Source: Wurfbainia villosa (Eukaryota > Streptophyta > Magnoliopsida > Zingiberales > Zingiberaceae). Taken from it: DNA of 64,000 nucleotides. The notes under the pieces are model-generated. The model searched no databases, was not told the origin of the DNA, and worked only from the letters and a program-made list of their open reading frames with translations. The DNA lies in NCBI GenBank assembly GCA_025175895.1, contig CM046000.1, positions 67,732,720 through 67,796,719 on the forward strand. The letters are read 5' to 3'. Positions 55,048 to 64,000 of this stretch are shown here, piece by piece. Position numbers and translations under genes: made by a program. Positions within the stretch are counted from its first letter, which is position 1, and every line of letters starts with the position of its first letter.

Positions 55048-55921
55048 TGAAGATTGGATCATGGAATATAAGAGGTCTCAATAAAGGCCTCAAATGTATA
55101 AGTGGCAGACCTCCTTCTGCAACAAAAGTTAGGCATCCTAAGTGTACTAGAAACAAAGTTAACACAACAGTGTTACCTGAATTTAAAGAATGGAAGGTTT
55201 CAGAAATGGGAGATCGAACAGAGACTGGGGAACTCTTCAAGAAGCAGAATGCTACTTATATGGGAAACGCAACTCATTGAGCTTAATGTTGAAAGGTGGG
55301 AAGAGCAATTGATACACACTAGGATAAAATGTAAGACCACAGGGTGCGTTTATGCAGTCACATTCATATACGGTCAACTGTCGATAACAAGCAGGAAAAG
55401 CATGTGGGCAGCACTTTCACAGATTGCCGACGCAATGCAGATACCTTGGTTAATATTAGGTGATTTCAACTCACCTCTTTCCCCGGCAGATAAGCAAGGA
55501 GGTAGGCCGGTCACAACATATGCTACAGCTGATTTCCAGGACTTTATAATGGAGGCTGGTATTGAAGCCTTACACTCCATAGGGTGTAAATTCACATGGA
55601 CAAATGGGCACATAGTGAGCAAATTAGACCGTGCAATGGGCAATAGAAGATGGATGGAACAGAACCGAAGCAGCTATGCAGATTTTAGAATGCCAGGGAC
55701 AATTTCGGATCATGCAGCATGCATAGTTTCTGTCCTTGGAAGCTCAGAGCAACAAAAACCCAAACCGTTCAGATTTTATAACATGTGGACGACCCATCCT
55801 GACTATGGGGAAATACTGCAAAGAAAATGGCAAATAGTCCTCCCCAGCACTGCGAATGGCACAATGCAGTATAAGCTAAAACAGAAACTCAAGCTACTCA
55901 AACCACACTTCAGGCAGTTCA
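55044..55921 (+). pseudogene. L1 ORF2, AP endonuclease part, frameshifted and interrupted
   Basis: ATG at 55044 overlaps the ORF1 stop as ATGA. MKIGSWNIRGLNKGLK is the endonuclease start. A frameshift near 55095 moves it to the next frame: ADLLLQQKLGILSVLETKL, VTFIYG, LILGDFNSPLS, CKFTWTNGH, SKLDRAMGN and GTISDHAACIV, the endonuclease motifs in order with the catalytic Asp/Asn/His. It ends at YKLKQKLKLLKPHFRQF where E is inserted; RT is not in the window. Confidence 0.88.
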
Positions 55922-58148
55922 TGTTGGGTTTCCGGCACCGCGGCGTGTGTGTGTTCGATCATGTTTCGTAAACATGAGCACAGCGGAAGCAATTAAAATA
56001 ATAAATCTATATTTATTACAACACACACAACACACGCATGCTATTACAACAAGTGTAGACATAACCGTAAATTAAAATTTGCAATAAAAGAAAATTAAAC
56101 TACGTTATACCTTCCGTATGACGTGTAGCGGGAACGACATCAACCGGAACGATCCTCGTAAGAATCGTCTCTATCCGTATCCACGCCGAGCTCCTCGGGA
56201 TGACTTCACTAAGTCACGAGCTTCGTCTTCGTACAGGTTACTAGCCTCGTGTTGAAGACAACGTGATCGAGAGATGATCACGATCCGAATCCAAATTCGG
56301 ATCCTAAAACGAGTTCTCAAAACTCGCTTCTCCGGAGAGGTATTCGTCAACCGTTTGACGAATCCTTCGTCCTCCACCTCAGAGGATTACTGGAGATCAA
56401 ATCCCCGGTAAGTTAGCCGCTGTCGGAGCACTAACCGTCGTCCAAACGACGCTCCGACGAGAGGAGGAGAAGCTGTCCAGAAAACTGGACAGCTTGGTGG
56501 AGGAGTAGGCGCCGGCCAAAACAAGGAGAGAAAAAGCTCACCTTGATGCCGAACCTTTAGGAGATCACCGGAGGGTCGCCGGAGGTTCACCGGCTGGAGC
56601 TTGGACGCCGGCAAGGGTCTTGGACGGCGGCACAAAGCTGGGCGGCGGCAGCTTTAGGGTTGGCGCCGATTAACTCCTCCAAGGAGTGGGCGGCAACTCA
56701 AGGGGGGGCTAGGGTTTGGATTAGTTAGGGTTTAACAATCCCTTAAGCCCACTTTTATAGAGAACTAATTCTCTTAATGGTTAATGGATCATATCCATAA
56801 AGCCCGTTAACCCGCTCCATTAAGATAAGTTAAAATAAACCAAACCATGATGGTTTATTTTAAGTTAAAACGAACCGAACCAACTTTTGGTTCATTCGTT
56901 TAAAATAAACCAAACCCTTTGGTTTATTCTTATCCATTGGATTAGAACCAAACCATTTTGGTCCATCCATTATGTCTTCATAAGACACGGCCCATCCACG
57001 CTTCCATTGCGACTGAAACAATTTCATGCTCGCTTTATGTTTGGTCCAACCAAACATAGTTTCTCTCGGTCTGAGAATCCCATTCTCAAGCTCGTTTTAA
57101 ATCCTTTGGATTACACTCGTTGTGCGTGTGACCAAATAGGTTCTCAGTTTATGTTGGCCGTCTATAATTAACCATTAATTATAGAACGATCATTAGTGGC
57201 ACCTAGTAGTACATCATGATCCCCAATTAACCGAAAAGATCAACGGTTGATCCAGAACTATTTCTGAAACCCTTCAGTAGCTCGAATGAATCGTGCCCCA
57301 TTCCCTTCACTCATCTTATACCCACTTGGTTCAGGACATGGTCTATTGTGTCAGTCCCCACTAGGCTGACTACGTCACACCTAGCCCAAGTATCATTTCC
57401 TCGTCCTACGGATTCTAGTTACTCCACATGTATCGAAGAGTACTTTACTCTAAACATGTAATGCTTTGGCCAAAGACTTTAGTAACAATCCGACGAGAGG
57501 CCATGGGTATACATCTCCTCGCAAGGAGTGGTGAATCCTTTATAGGCTATTCAAACACCTTCGATCACTTCGACTTATACCCAATCATCCCGGGTCCACA
57601 TCTCCTCGGAGATGTTTGTTTAAGATGTCAAAGCATAAGTCTCCATGATCAAGATGACTTGAATACCGCAAGTCAAAGGAACATCGCACTTAAGCCACAG
57701 TAAGAACTTCATTGACATATCTATATATGCAGAGAACCATATGAAGTCTTACGGCTGGTCACTCCAATGAACTAGTTACCATAACTAGCATCCACGATTA
57801 ACTCTGGACATCACTATGTCTCCAGCCAGTGAGAATCAGCTGCTTGGATACACCAAGGAGTATACCTCGTGCTAGTCTCGACAGAATTGATGGTGTCCAA
57901 ATCCATCAATTCATCGACTAGGGATAATTCCGATACATCACAATTACACATGTAGAGATACTCACTAGTTGTGATCCAATCACAAATTCTCTCATGCTGT
58001 GAATCGTATCGTGGACATTCAGTAAATGAGTTTAAGATCCAATCAAATACATTAAACATGTATACTCAAATAGTGAATCTTCATTTATCATATAAATGGT
58101 TCATACATAAGGCGATTGCCTTAGGACATCTCTCATATATTACTAACA
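55922..58148 (-). mobile_element. 3' LTR of element E
   Basis: 2227 bp, TGTTGGGTTTCCGG to ATTACTAACA on the plus strand. The minus-strand TATA (CTATAAAAG) is at about 56751-56760. Confidence 0.94.
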
Positions 58149-58160
58149 GACTCCCACTTG
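58149..58160 (-). promoter_or_regulatory. Polypurine tract of element E
   Basis: GACTCCCACTTG on the plus strand, i.e. CAAGTGGGAGTC next to the LTR on the minus strand. Confidence 0.88.
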
Positions 58161-58162
58161 GC

Positions 58163-58555
58163 CTACTGCCAATCGCTACGGTATCCAATACCATAAGCTC
58201 TAACATGACCCTCAAACTTACTTTGAGGTAATGCTTTAGTCAAAGGATCCGCTAAGTTCCTTTCAGTGGGAATTTTCTCGATTTGTATTTCGTTCCTACT
58301 TATGATCTCTCTGATAAGATGATAGCGGCGAAGCACATGTTTGGATCGTTGATGAGACCTTGGCTCTTTCGCTGTCAATTGCTCCATTGTTGTCGCGATG
58401 ACCGGTATTGCTTCAACAATGGCCGGAATCACACCAAGTTCATGAACGAACTTCTTGATCCAAACCGCTTCCTTTGCTGCTTCCGAAGCTGCAATATCTT
58501 CTGCCTCAGTGGTAGAATCCGCTACAGTCTCTTGTTTGGAACTTTTCCAACTCAT
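58163..58555 (-). pseudogene. RNase H C-terminal part (element E)
   Basis: 130 codons: MSWKSSKQETVADSTTEAEDIAAS, EAAKEAVWIKKFVHELGV, then RSKHVLRRYHLIREIISR and ADPLTKALPQSKFEGHV, ending in a native-looking stop. The usual EYIA is EDIA here. A frameshift at about 58560 separates it from the RT frame. Confidence 0.85.
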
Positions 58556-58565
58556 CGCGCTTCAT

Positions 58566-60221
58566 TCAAGGTGAACACGATCCGTGAGACACAGAATCAT
58601 CCTTGTCTGTCGAAGCCGCATCCGTATACCCGCGTATCACCATGTCCCCTTCTCCATATATTAGGAACACATCCTTAGTTCTTCTCAAGTACTTAAGGAT
58701 CGTCTTAACAGCCGCCCAATGATCCATTCCTGGATCGGATTGGTATCTGCTCGTGACACTCAGAGCGTACGATACATCGGGCCTCGTACATAACATAGCA
58801 TACATGATAGATCCTATTGTGGATGCATAGGGAATCTTACTCATGCAAATCCTCTCGTCTTCTGTGCGCGGACACATAGACTTCGAAAGGTGTACCCCAT
58901 GCCTGATGGGCAGATAACCTTTCTTGGATTCCGACATGCTAAACCTCTTTAGTACTCGGTCTATATATGTAGACTGCGAAAGACCAAGCAACCGTTTCGA
59001 TCTATCTCTATAGATCTTAATCCCAAGGATGTAGGTTGCTTCTCCCAGGTCTTTCATGGAGAATGTCTTGGACAACCAAACCTTAACTGACTGTAAGATT
59101 GACACATCGTCTCCTATAAGTAATATGTCATCGACATATAATACTAGGAACACGACTGCACTCTCACTAACCTTCTTGTACACACAAGGTTCGTCTGGAT
59201 TTTGTGAGAAATCAAACTTTTTGATCGTCTCATCAAAACGGATATTCCAGCTCCTGGATGCTTGCTTCAATCCATAAATGGATCGTCGCAATTTGCATAC
59301 CTTGGTTTTATCAACCGATGTGAAACCCTCAGGCTGTATCATATACACGTCCTCGTGCAGGTTTCCATTAAGGAAAGCTATTTTCACATCCATCTGCCAT
59401 ATCTCATAATCATAATGAGCCGCTATGGCCAGGAGCATCCGAATGGATTTAAGCATAGCTACAGGCGAATAGGTTTCGTCATAATCAACACCTTGTTTTT
59501 GACGATATCCTTTCGCCACCAATCTAGCCTTATAGGTAATCACATTACCATCCATGTCGGTTTTCTTCTTGAAAACCCACTTGCACCCTATAGGCTTTAT
59601 GCCTTCAGGTGGGTCAACCAAGTTCCAAACTTGGTTTTCGTACATGGAATCCATTTCTGACTTCATGGCACCAAGCCACTTATCCCTTTCTGAACTTGTC
59701 GGCACTTCTTCATAACTGGTAGGCTCCTCATCATCAATGAGTAACACGTCGTTCGATTCACTTACGAGAAATCCATATCTCTCAAGAATATTGCGTGTTC
59801 TACCAGATCTACGAAGATGTGGTGTTACAATAGGTCCAGCCGATTGCTCATCACTATGAGTTGTCGACTGTTGTTCTTCACCAGGTATCTCATCAATGTC
59901 TATTTGAGTCTCTCGAGCCTCCTCAAGCTCGATGACACTCCCACTGTTTTCTTGCAAGAGAAACTCTTTCTCTAGAAACACAACATGCCTTGAAACAAAC
60001 ACCTTTTGCTCCACAGGATGATAGAATTGGTAACCCCTTGTTTCCTTAGGGTATCCAATAAATAGACATTTATCAGACTTAGCATCCAGTTTGTCTGATA
60101 CAGTCCGCTTCACATAAGCAGGACAACCCCATATCTTCAAGTAAGATACATGAGGTTTCTTACCATTCCATATCTCATATGGAGTAGTTGAGACTACCTT
60201 GGTAGGCATTCTGTTTAACAA
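58566..60221 (-). pseudogene. Integrase C-term, RT and RNase H start (element E)
   Basis: Open for 551 codons, the longest pol frame in the window. Integrase C-terminal region (WGCPAYVKRTVSDKLDAKSDKC), linker, then RT: GCKWVFKKK, YKARLVAKGYRQKQGVDYDETYSPVA, QMDVKIAFLNG (first Asp at residue 278), SIYGLKQASRSW, FLVLYVDDILLIG (YVDD at 362-365), KDLGEATYILGIK and SYALSVTSRYQSDPG, then RNase H GYTDAAS before the frame is lost. RT itself appears intact. The first Met is internal; a frameshift at about 60200 separates it from the integrase core. Confidence 0.9.
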
Positions 60222-60747
60222 GTAAACAGGTTATGCAAGTGCATAACCCCAAAAGGACTTGGGAAGAGTCGCATGATTCATCATTGACTGACCATGTCCA
60301 ACAAGGTCCGATTCGCCTCTCAGATACACCATTATGCTGTGGTGTATAGGGCGGAGTCCATTGAGACAATATGCCATTGTCTCTTAGATAATCAAGAAAC
60401 TCTTGACTTAAGTATTCACCACCTCGATCCGATCGGATTATTTTAATACTTTTGTCATGTTGTTTCTCTACTTCATTTCTGAATTCTTTGAACCTTTCAA
60501 AGGCTTCAGACTTGTGTTTCATCAAGAACACATACCCAAACCGTGAGTGATCATCGGTGAAGGTAATGAAGTAGCTATAGCCTCCTAAAGCTTGAGTTGA
60601 CATAGGTCCACATACATCAGTATGTATTAGACCTAGTAACTCTCCCACTCGTTCACCTTTTCCAGTAAAAGGTAACTTAGTCATCTTGCCTTTTAAGCAT
60701 GATTCATGTATCGTATGAATCCAATTCAAACGATTCCAGAATTCCAC
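60175..60747 (-). pseudogene. Integrase core (element E)
   Basis: HESCLKGKMTKLPFTGKGERVG, GLIHTDVCGPMSTQ with the first Asp, FITFTDDHSRFGYV, IRSDRGGEY with the second Asp and PQHNGVSER with the catalytic Glu. Frameshifts near 60750 (removing the first half of the HHCC finger from this frame) and near 60310 (NRT block altered) break it. Confidence 0.87.
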
Positions 60748-60813
60748 ATCGGTGTAATTCGGACATGCGTTTCTTGCTTATATGGCCAAGACGACAATGC
60801 CACATATAGGAGT

Positions 60814-61299
60814 CTATGTGATTATCCTTTCGAGCACGCGTGTTGCTCGCTTCGATATTGAAAATGTCCTTTGGATCGTCAACGTATAAATGCCATTACT
60901 CAAAGTTCCAGTTCCATAAAGTACGCCATTCAAAGTTATATAACAACAATTGTTACTAAACGTTAAATGGAAACCATTTCTATTTAAGCAGGAAATAGAA
61001 ACAATGTTCTTTATTAGAGAAGGAACATAATAGCAATTGTCCAGTTCCAAGACTAGTCCACTAGGGAGCTTCAACAAATAAGTTTCGATGGCGACCGCAG
61101 CAACCTTTGCTCCATTGCCAACTCGCAAATTTGACTCCCCTCTGACAAGTCTTCTTCTATTCCTTAGCCCCTGTATGTCATTACATATATGTGAGCTACA
61201 CCCAGTATCCAATACCCAAGTGTCTAAGGAAATAGAATGACAATCAATAACGAAGATACCTGAAGAGGATGGGGCATCGGATGCCTTCTTCTTCTTCAT
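60814..61299 (-). pseudogene. Aspartic protease (element E)
   Basis: 161 codons from MKKKKASDAPSSS through WVLDTGCSSHICNDIQ (DTG catalytic motif) and LDNCYYVPSLIKNIVSISCL to NGIYTL, where a frameshift occurs. Closely parallel to residues 78-216 of the 9297-10721 frame in family A. Confidence 0.88.
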
Positions 61300-62074
61300 G
61301 GACTCAAGATAAGTCTTGCAGTTTCTTCGCCGGTGGCCTTCCTTGCCACAGTGATGGCAAGTGCCCTTTTTCGCTGGTTCCGCCTTCTTTGCCTTTTTCT
61401 TTCCTTTCTTCTGTTCTTTTGCCTTCCTCTTAGAACCTTTCTTTGAGGAATCAACTAACAGAACCGCCTTCTCCTCATGCTTTACGTATAGGCTCCACAG
61501 TCTTCATATTAAGGAGCTCGGGAATGGTGGATTCCAATTTGTTCATCCGATAGTTCATCACAAATTGCGAGAAACTCTTGGGCAAACAATGCAGAATTAA
61601 GTCAATACTTAACTCATGATCCATCACAAAACCGAGGGTAGCTAGCCGCTCGATGTACCCGTTCATCTTTAGCACAAACTGCACTACAGACTAACCTTCT
61701 TGCATCTTCGTAGTGAAGAGGAGCCTAGAGACCTCGAACCTTTCGGATCTCGCTTGCTCATCGAACAACTCATGAAGATGGAAGACCATTGTATTAGCAT
61801 CCATATGCTCATGCTGCTTTTGCAGCTCAGGTACCATCGCCGCTAGCATGATGCAACTCGCCAGCTCAGAATCTGCCACATGTTTCTGATAGACCAACAT
61901 TTGGTCTGGAGTTGCATCGTCCTTAGGACGGTCAGGAAGAGGCTCTTCAAGGACATATGCAAGTTTTTCCGCCTTGAGAACAATTCTCAGGTTTCTAAGC
62001 CAGTCTAGGAAGTTAGGCCCAGTCAGTTTGTTCGAATCCAAAATAGTGCGCAAATTCAAAGACGTCATGATCAA
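61300..62074 (-). pseudogene. Gag of element E
   Basis: 62074-61691: MTSLNLRTILDSNKLTGPNFLDWLRNLRIVL to RLLFTTKMQEG, then an in-frame stop, then 61684-61475 in the same frame (MNGYIERLATLGFVMDHELSIDLILHCLPKSF, NMKTVEPIRKA). A frameshift there leads to a lysine-rich stretch and the zinc knuckle (about 61370-61320, CHHCGKEGHRRRNC). It keeps the central part that the copy at 8911 has lost. Confidence 0.85.
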
Positions 62075-63333
62075 TTTATTGACCTAGAAATACAAAATGA
62101 GCATATATGAGAAAATGATTTTAAAATGCATCAATATACATTTATAAATCCCATTCATTTTTCGAATTTCAAAAACCCCAAAATCACTTCGGGAGATCGT
62201 AGATCCATCTCCGAATGGGCTGATATCCATCATAGTTATGAACAACCTTGGAGAGAGTCCAACAAGCCATTCATAACTACGACGGTAGGTATCATCTATA
62301 CCGATTGCATATCACGTATATGCAACTATCACAATGTGCTATCAACTATTTGAATGTTCACACATACATCGGGTTGTTAACACATTAACAAGTATGCATC
62401 ATATGCATAGCACCCAACTTCACCTCCCTTTACATCGACCTTGGAGAGAGTCCAACAAGCCGATGCTCCAGGTTAAAGCCAACCCATTAATCGGGACATA
62501 GTTTTAATATGGTTAGAGCGCATTCAACCAATTAGCCCAGCTTGGAGAGAGTCCAACAACCAAAGCTAACGATTGACCTCTGACTCTTACCATATTAGTA
62601 TTAAACTATTCCATGGTTTGAACATATTCGAGTTCGAGCCGGCTTGGAGAGTCCAACAACCCAAACAAGAAACAGAACTCTGGTTCTAACCATATTAATG
62701 GAAGGTGTAGGCTTTAATATTGATTAAGGGTTTTTATGTCTCATCCTCTTTGCATGCAAATAACTATTATCTACATGGCATGGCATACATCTACATGTCA
62801 CGACACGCATGGCATAATGTTATGCATCTAATGCAATTACATGGCATACAATTATGTCATGTATATAATTTCCTTATATGTCATAACTATTTATGAAAAT
62901 AAAATATGTTTAAGATTTGATTCTCCAAATCAAATCATAATTAAATTAGGAAACAAATTTCCAAATCTAATCACATATTTTATTCATGGAATTATTTGAT
63001 TAAGGAAAATCTATTTAGGAAACCAATTTCCTAAATCATTAAAACTACTTATGGAAATAAAATATTTTAAGATTTGATTTCCCAAATCAAATCATGATTA
63101 AATTAGGAAACAAATTTCCAGAATCTAATCAAATATTTTGTTTATGGAAAATATCAATTTCCATAAATACTTCCAACTTTCCAAAAGTGGAAGATTTCCA
63201 TAAATACTTCTAGACTTTCCAAAATTGAAAAATTTCCATAAATACTTCTAAATTTCCAAAATTAGAAAATTTCCAGAAATACATTATGACTATCGCAAAA
63301 CCAATTTTACGATTATGTCGAAACACAACCTGG
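62075..63333 (-). other. Structured leader of element E
   Basis: Same leader as 7647-8910. Hairpin motifs on the plus strand (CTTGGAGAGAGTCCAACA) at 62247-62264, 62440-62457, 62541-62558 and a shortened one at 62643-62658. The TTTAGGAAA/TTTCCTAAA inverted repeat is at 63014-63035. No gene. Confidence 0.78.
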
Positions 63334-63345
63334 GCTCTGATACCA
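63334..63345 (-). promoter_or_regulatory. PBS of element E
   Basis: GCTCTGATACCA, one base from the LTR start. Confidence 0.92.
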
Positions 63346-63346
63346 C

Positions 63347-64000
63347 TGTTTGGGTTTCCGGCACCGCGGCGTGTGTGTGTTCGATCATGTTTCGTAAACA
63401 TGAGCACAGCGGAAGCAATTAAAATAATAAATCTATATTTATTACAACACACACAACACACGCATGCTATTACAACAAGTGTAGACATAACCGTAAATTA
63501 AAATTTGCAATAAAAGAAAATTAAACTACGTTATACCTTCCGTATGACGTGTAGCGGGAACGGCATCAACCGGAACGATCCTCGTAAGAATCGTCTCTAT
63601 TCGTATCCACGCCGAGCTCCTCGGGATGACTTCACTAAGTCACGAGCTTCGTCTTCGTATGGGTTACTAGCCTCGTGTTGAAGACAACGTGATCGAGAGA
63701 TGATCACGATCCGAAATCAAATTCGGATCCTAAAACGAGTTCTCAAAACTCGCTTCTCCGGAGAGGTATTCGTCAACCGTTTGACGAATCCTTCGTCCTC
63801 CACCTCAGAGGATTACCGGAGATCAAATCCCCGGTAAGTTAGCCGCTGTCGGAGCACTAACCGTCGTCCAAACGACGCTCCGACGAGAGGAGGAGAAGCT
63901 GTCCAGAAAACTGGACAGCTTGGTGGAGGAGTAGGCGCCGGCCAAAACAAGGAGAGAAAAAGCTCACCTTGATGCCGAACCTATAGGAGATCACCGGAGG
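63347..64000 (-). mobile_element. 5' LTR of element E, cut by window edge
   Basis: Begins TGTTTGGGTTTCCGG and matches 55922-56579 with few differences. The remaining ~1.57 kb is outside the window. Confidence 0.94.

Larger units (their letters stand above)
51950..55921 (+). mobile_element. Plant L1 LINE, 5' part, interrupted by element E
   Basis: Forward non-LTR element: GC-rich 5' UTR, ORF1 (DUF4283 plus zinc knuckle), overlapping ORF2 with the AP endonuclease start, then broken at 55921 by family A element E. The left boundary is estimated at 51945-51960, where the minus-strand PTPD coding sequence stops and the GC-rich UTR begins. RT and the poly(A) tail should be found to the right of E, outside the window. 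Confidence 0.87.
55922..64000 (-). mobile_element. Family A copia element E (minus), runs off window
   Basis: Minus-strand order: 5' LTR 63347 to beyond 64000, PBS 63334-63345, leader 62075-63333, gag-pol 62074-58163, polypurine tract, 3' LTR 55922-58148. GTTCA (55917-55921) is the left target-site duplication; the right copy lies outside. Comparable LTR parts (about 654 bases) show about 8 substitutions and one single-base indel, roughly 1.2%, the youngest pair I can read here. It inserted into L1 ORF2. Confidence 0.93.

Noticed and set aside
1..64000. A host protein-coding gene
   Set aside because: Every frame with recognisable wording belongs to a retrotransposon; remaining frames are short, overlap element non-coding parts or are low complexity.

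Overview
The window is plant nuclear DNA made almost entirely of nested retrotransposons; I found no convincing host gene. The host is a flowering plant, possibly a monocot (an inference from the element types, not a species call). Supporting this are many LTR elements primed by plant initiator-Met tRNA (TGGTATCAGAGC next to LTR ends on both strands), Ty1/copia elements of Angela/Tork-like and Sirevirus (SIRE/Maximus) type, CRM-like, Tat-like and Athila-like Ty3/gypsy pieces, a plant RTE LINE and a plant L1 LINE.

Layout. 1-4608: 3' half of a decayed copia element with a 2.2 kb LTR. 4609-5411: minus-strand PBS and LTR fragment (family H). 5412-24019: copia family A (2.2 kb LTRs) as LTR-interior-LTR-partial interior, with a complete Sirevirus B (12707-21201, TSD GTTTT) nested in the second LTR. 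24020-27626: a rearranged patch with direct and inverted duplications, a minus-strand solo family A LTR (24638-26847, TSD TTCAA) and a TRIM-like fragment. 27627-34613 plus 40238-40911: a minus-strand CRM-like gypsy element carrying a nearly full-length RTE LINE in its leader and, exactly at its LTR/PBS junction, gag-only Sirevirus-like element D (34614-40233, TSD CTAAT). 40912-41431: Tat-like gypsy fragment. 41432-45840: element F, a second gag-only copy in the opposite orientation. 45841-46240: minisatellite. 46241-47295: family H LTR, interrupted by an Athila-like gypsy element J. J holds a solo Sirevirus-type LTR (48619-49953, TSD CATGG) and an L1 (about 51950-55921), which is itself interrupted by minus-strand family A element E (55922 to beyond the window end).

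How it works together. Nearly every coding region is broken. Sirevirus B supplies the only intact long gag; its pol is split by stops and a deletion. D and F carry gag, LTRs, PBS and a polypurine-tract array but no pol, and look like non-autonomous passengers needing reverse transcriptase and integrase from a Sirevirus such as B. E has LTRs differing at about 8 substitutions and one indel over ~654 comparable bases, so it is recent, yet its pol is frameshifted.

Signals most worth following: the gag-only D/F family; the hairpin-rich leader of family A with a repeated TTGGA/TCCAA hairpin; palindromic arrays in Sirevirus-type LTRs, where AGTCGACT in one LTR lines up with GATC in its partner; and the rearrangement scar at 24020-27626.
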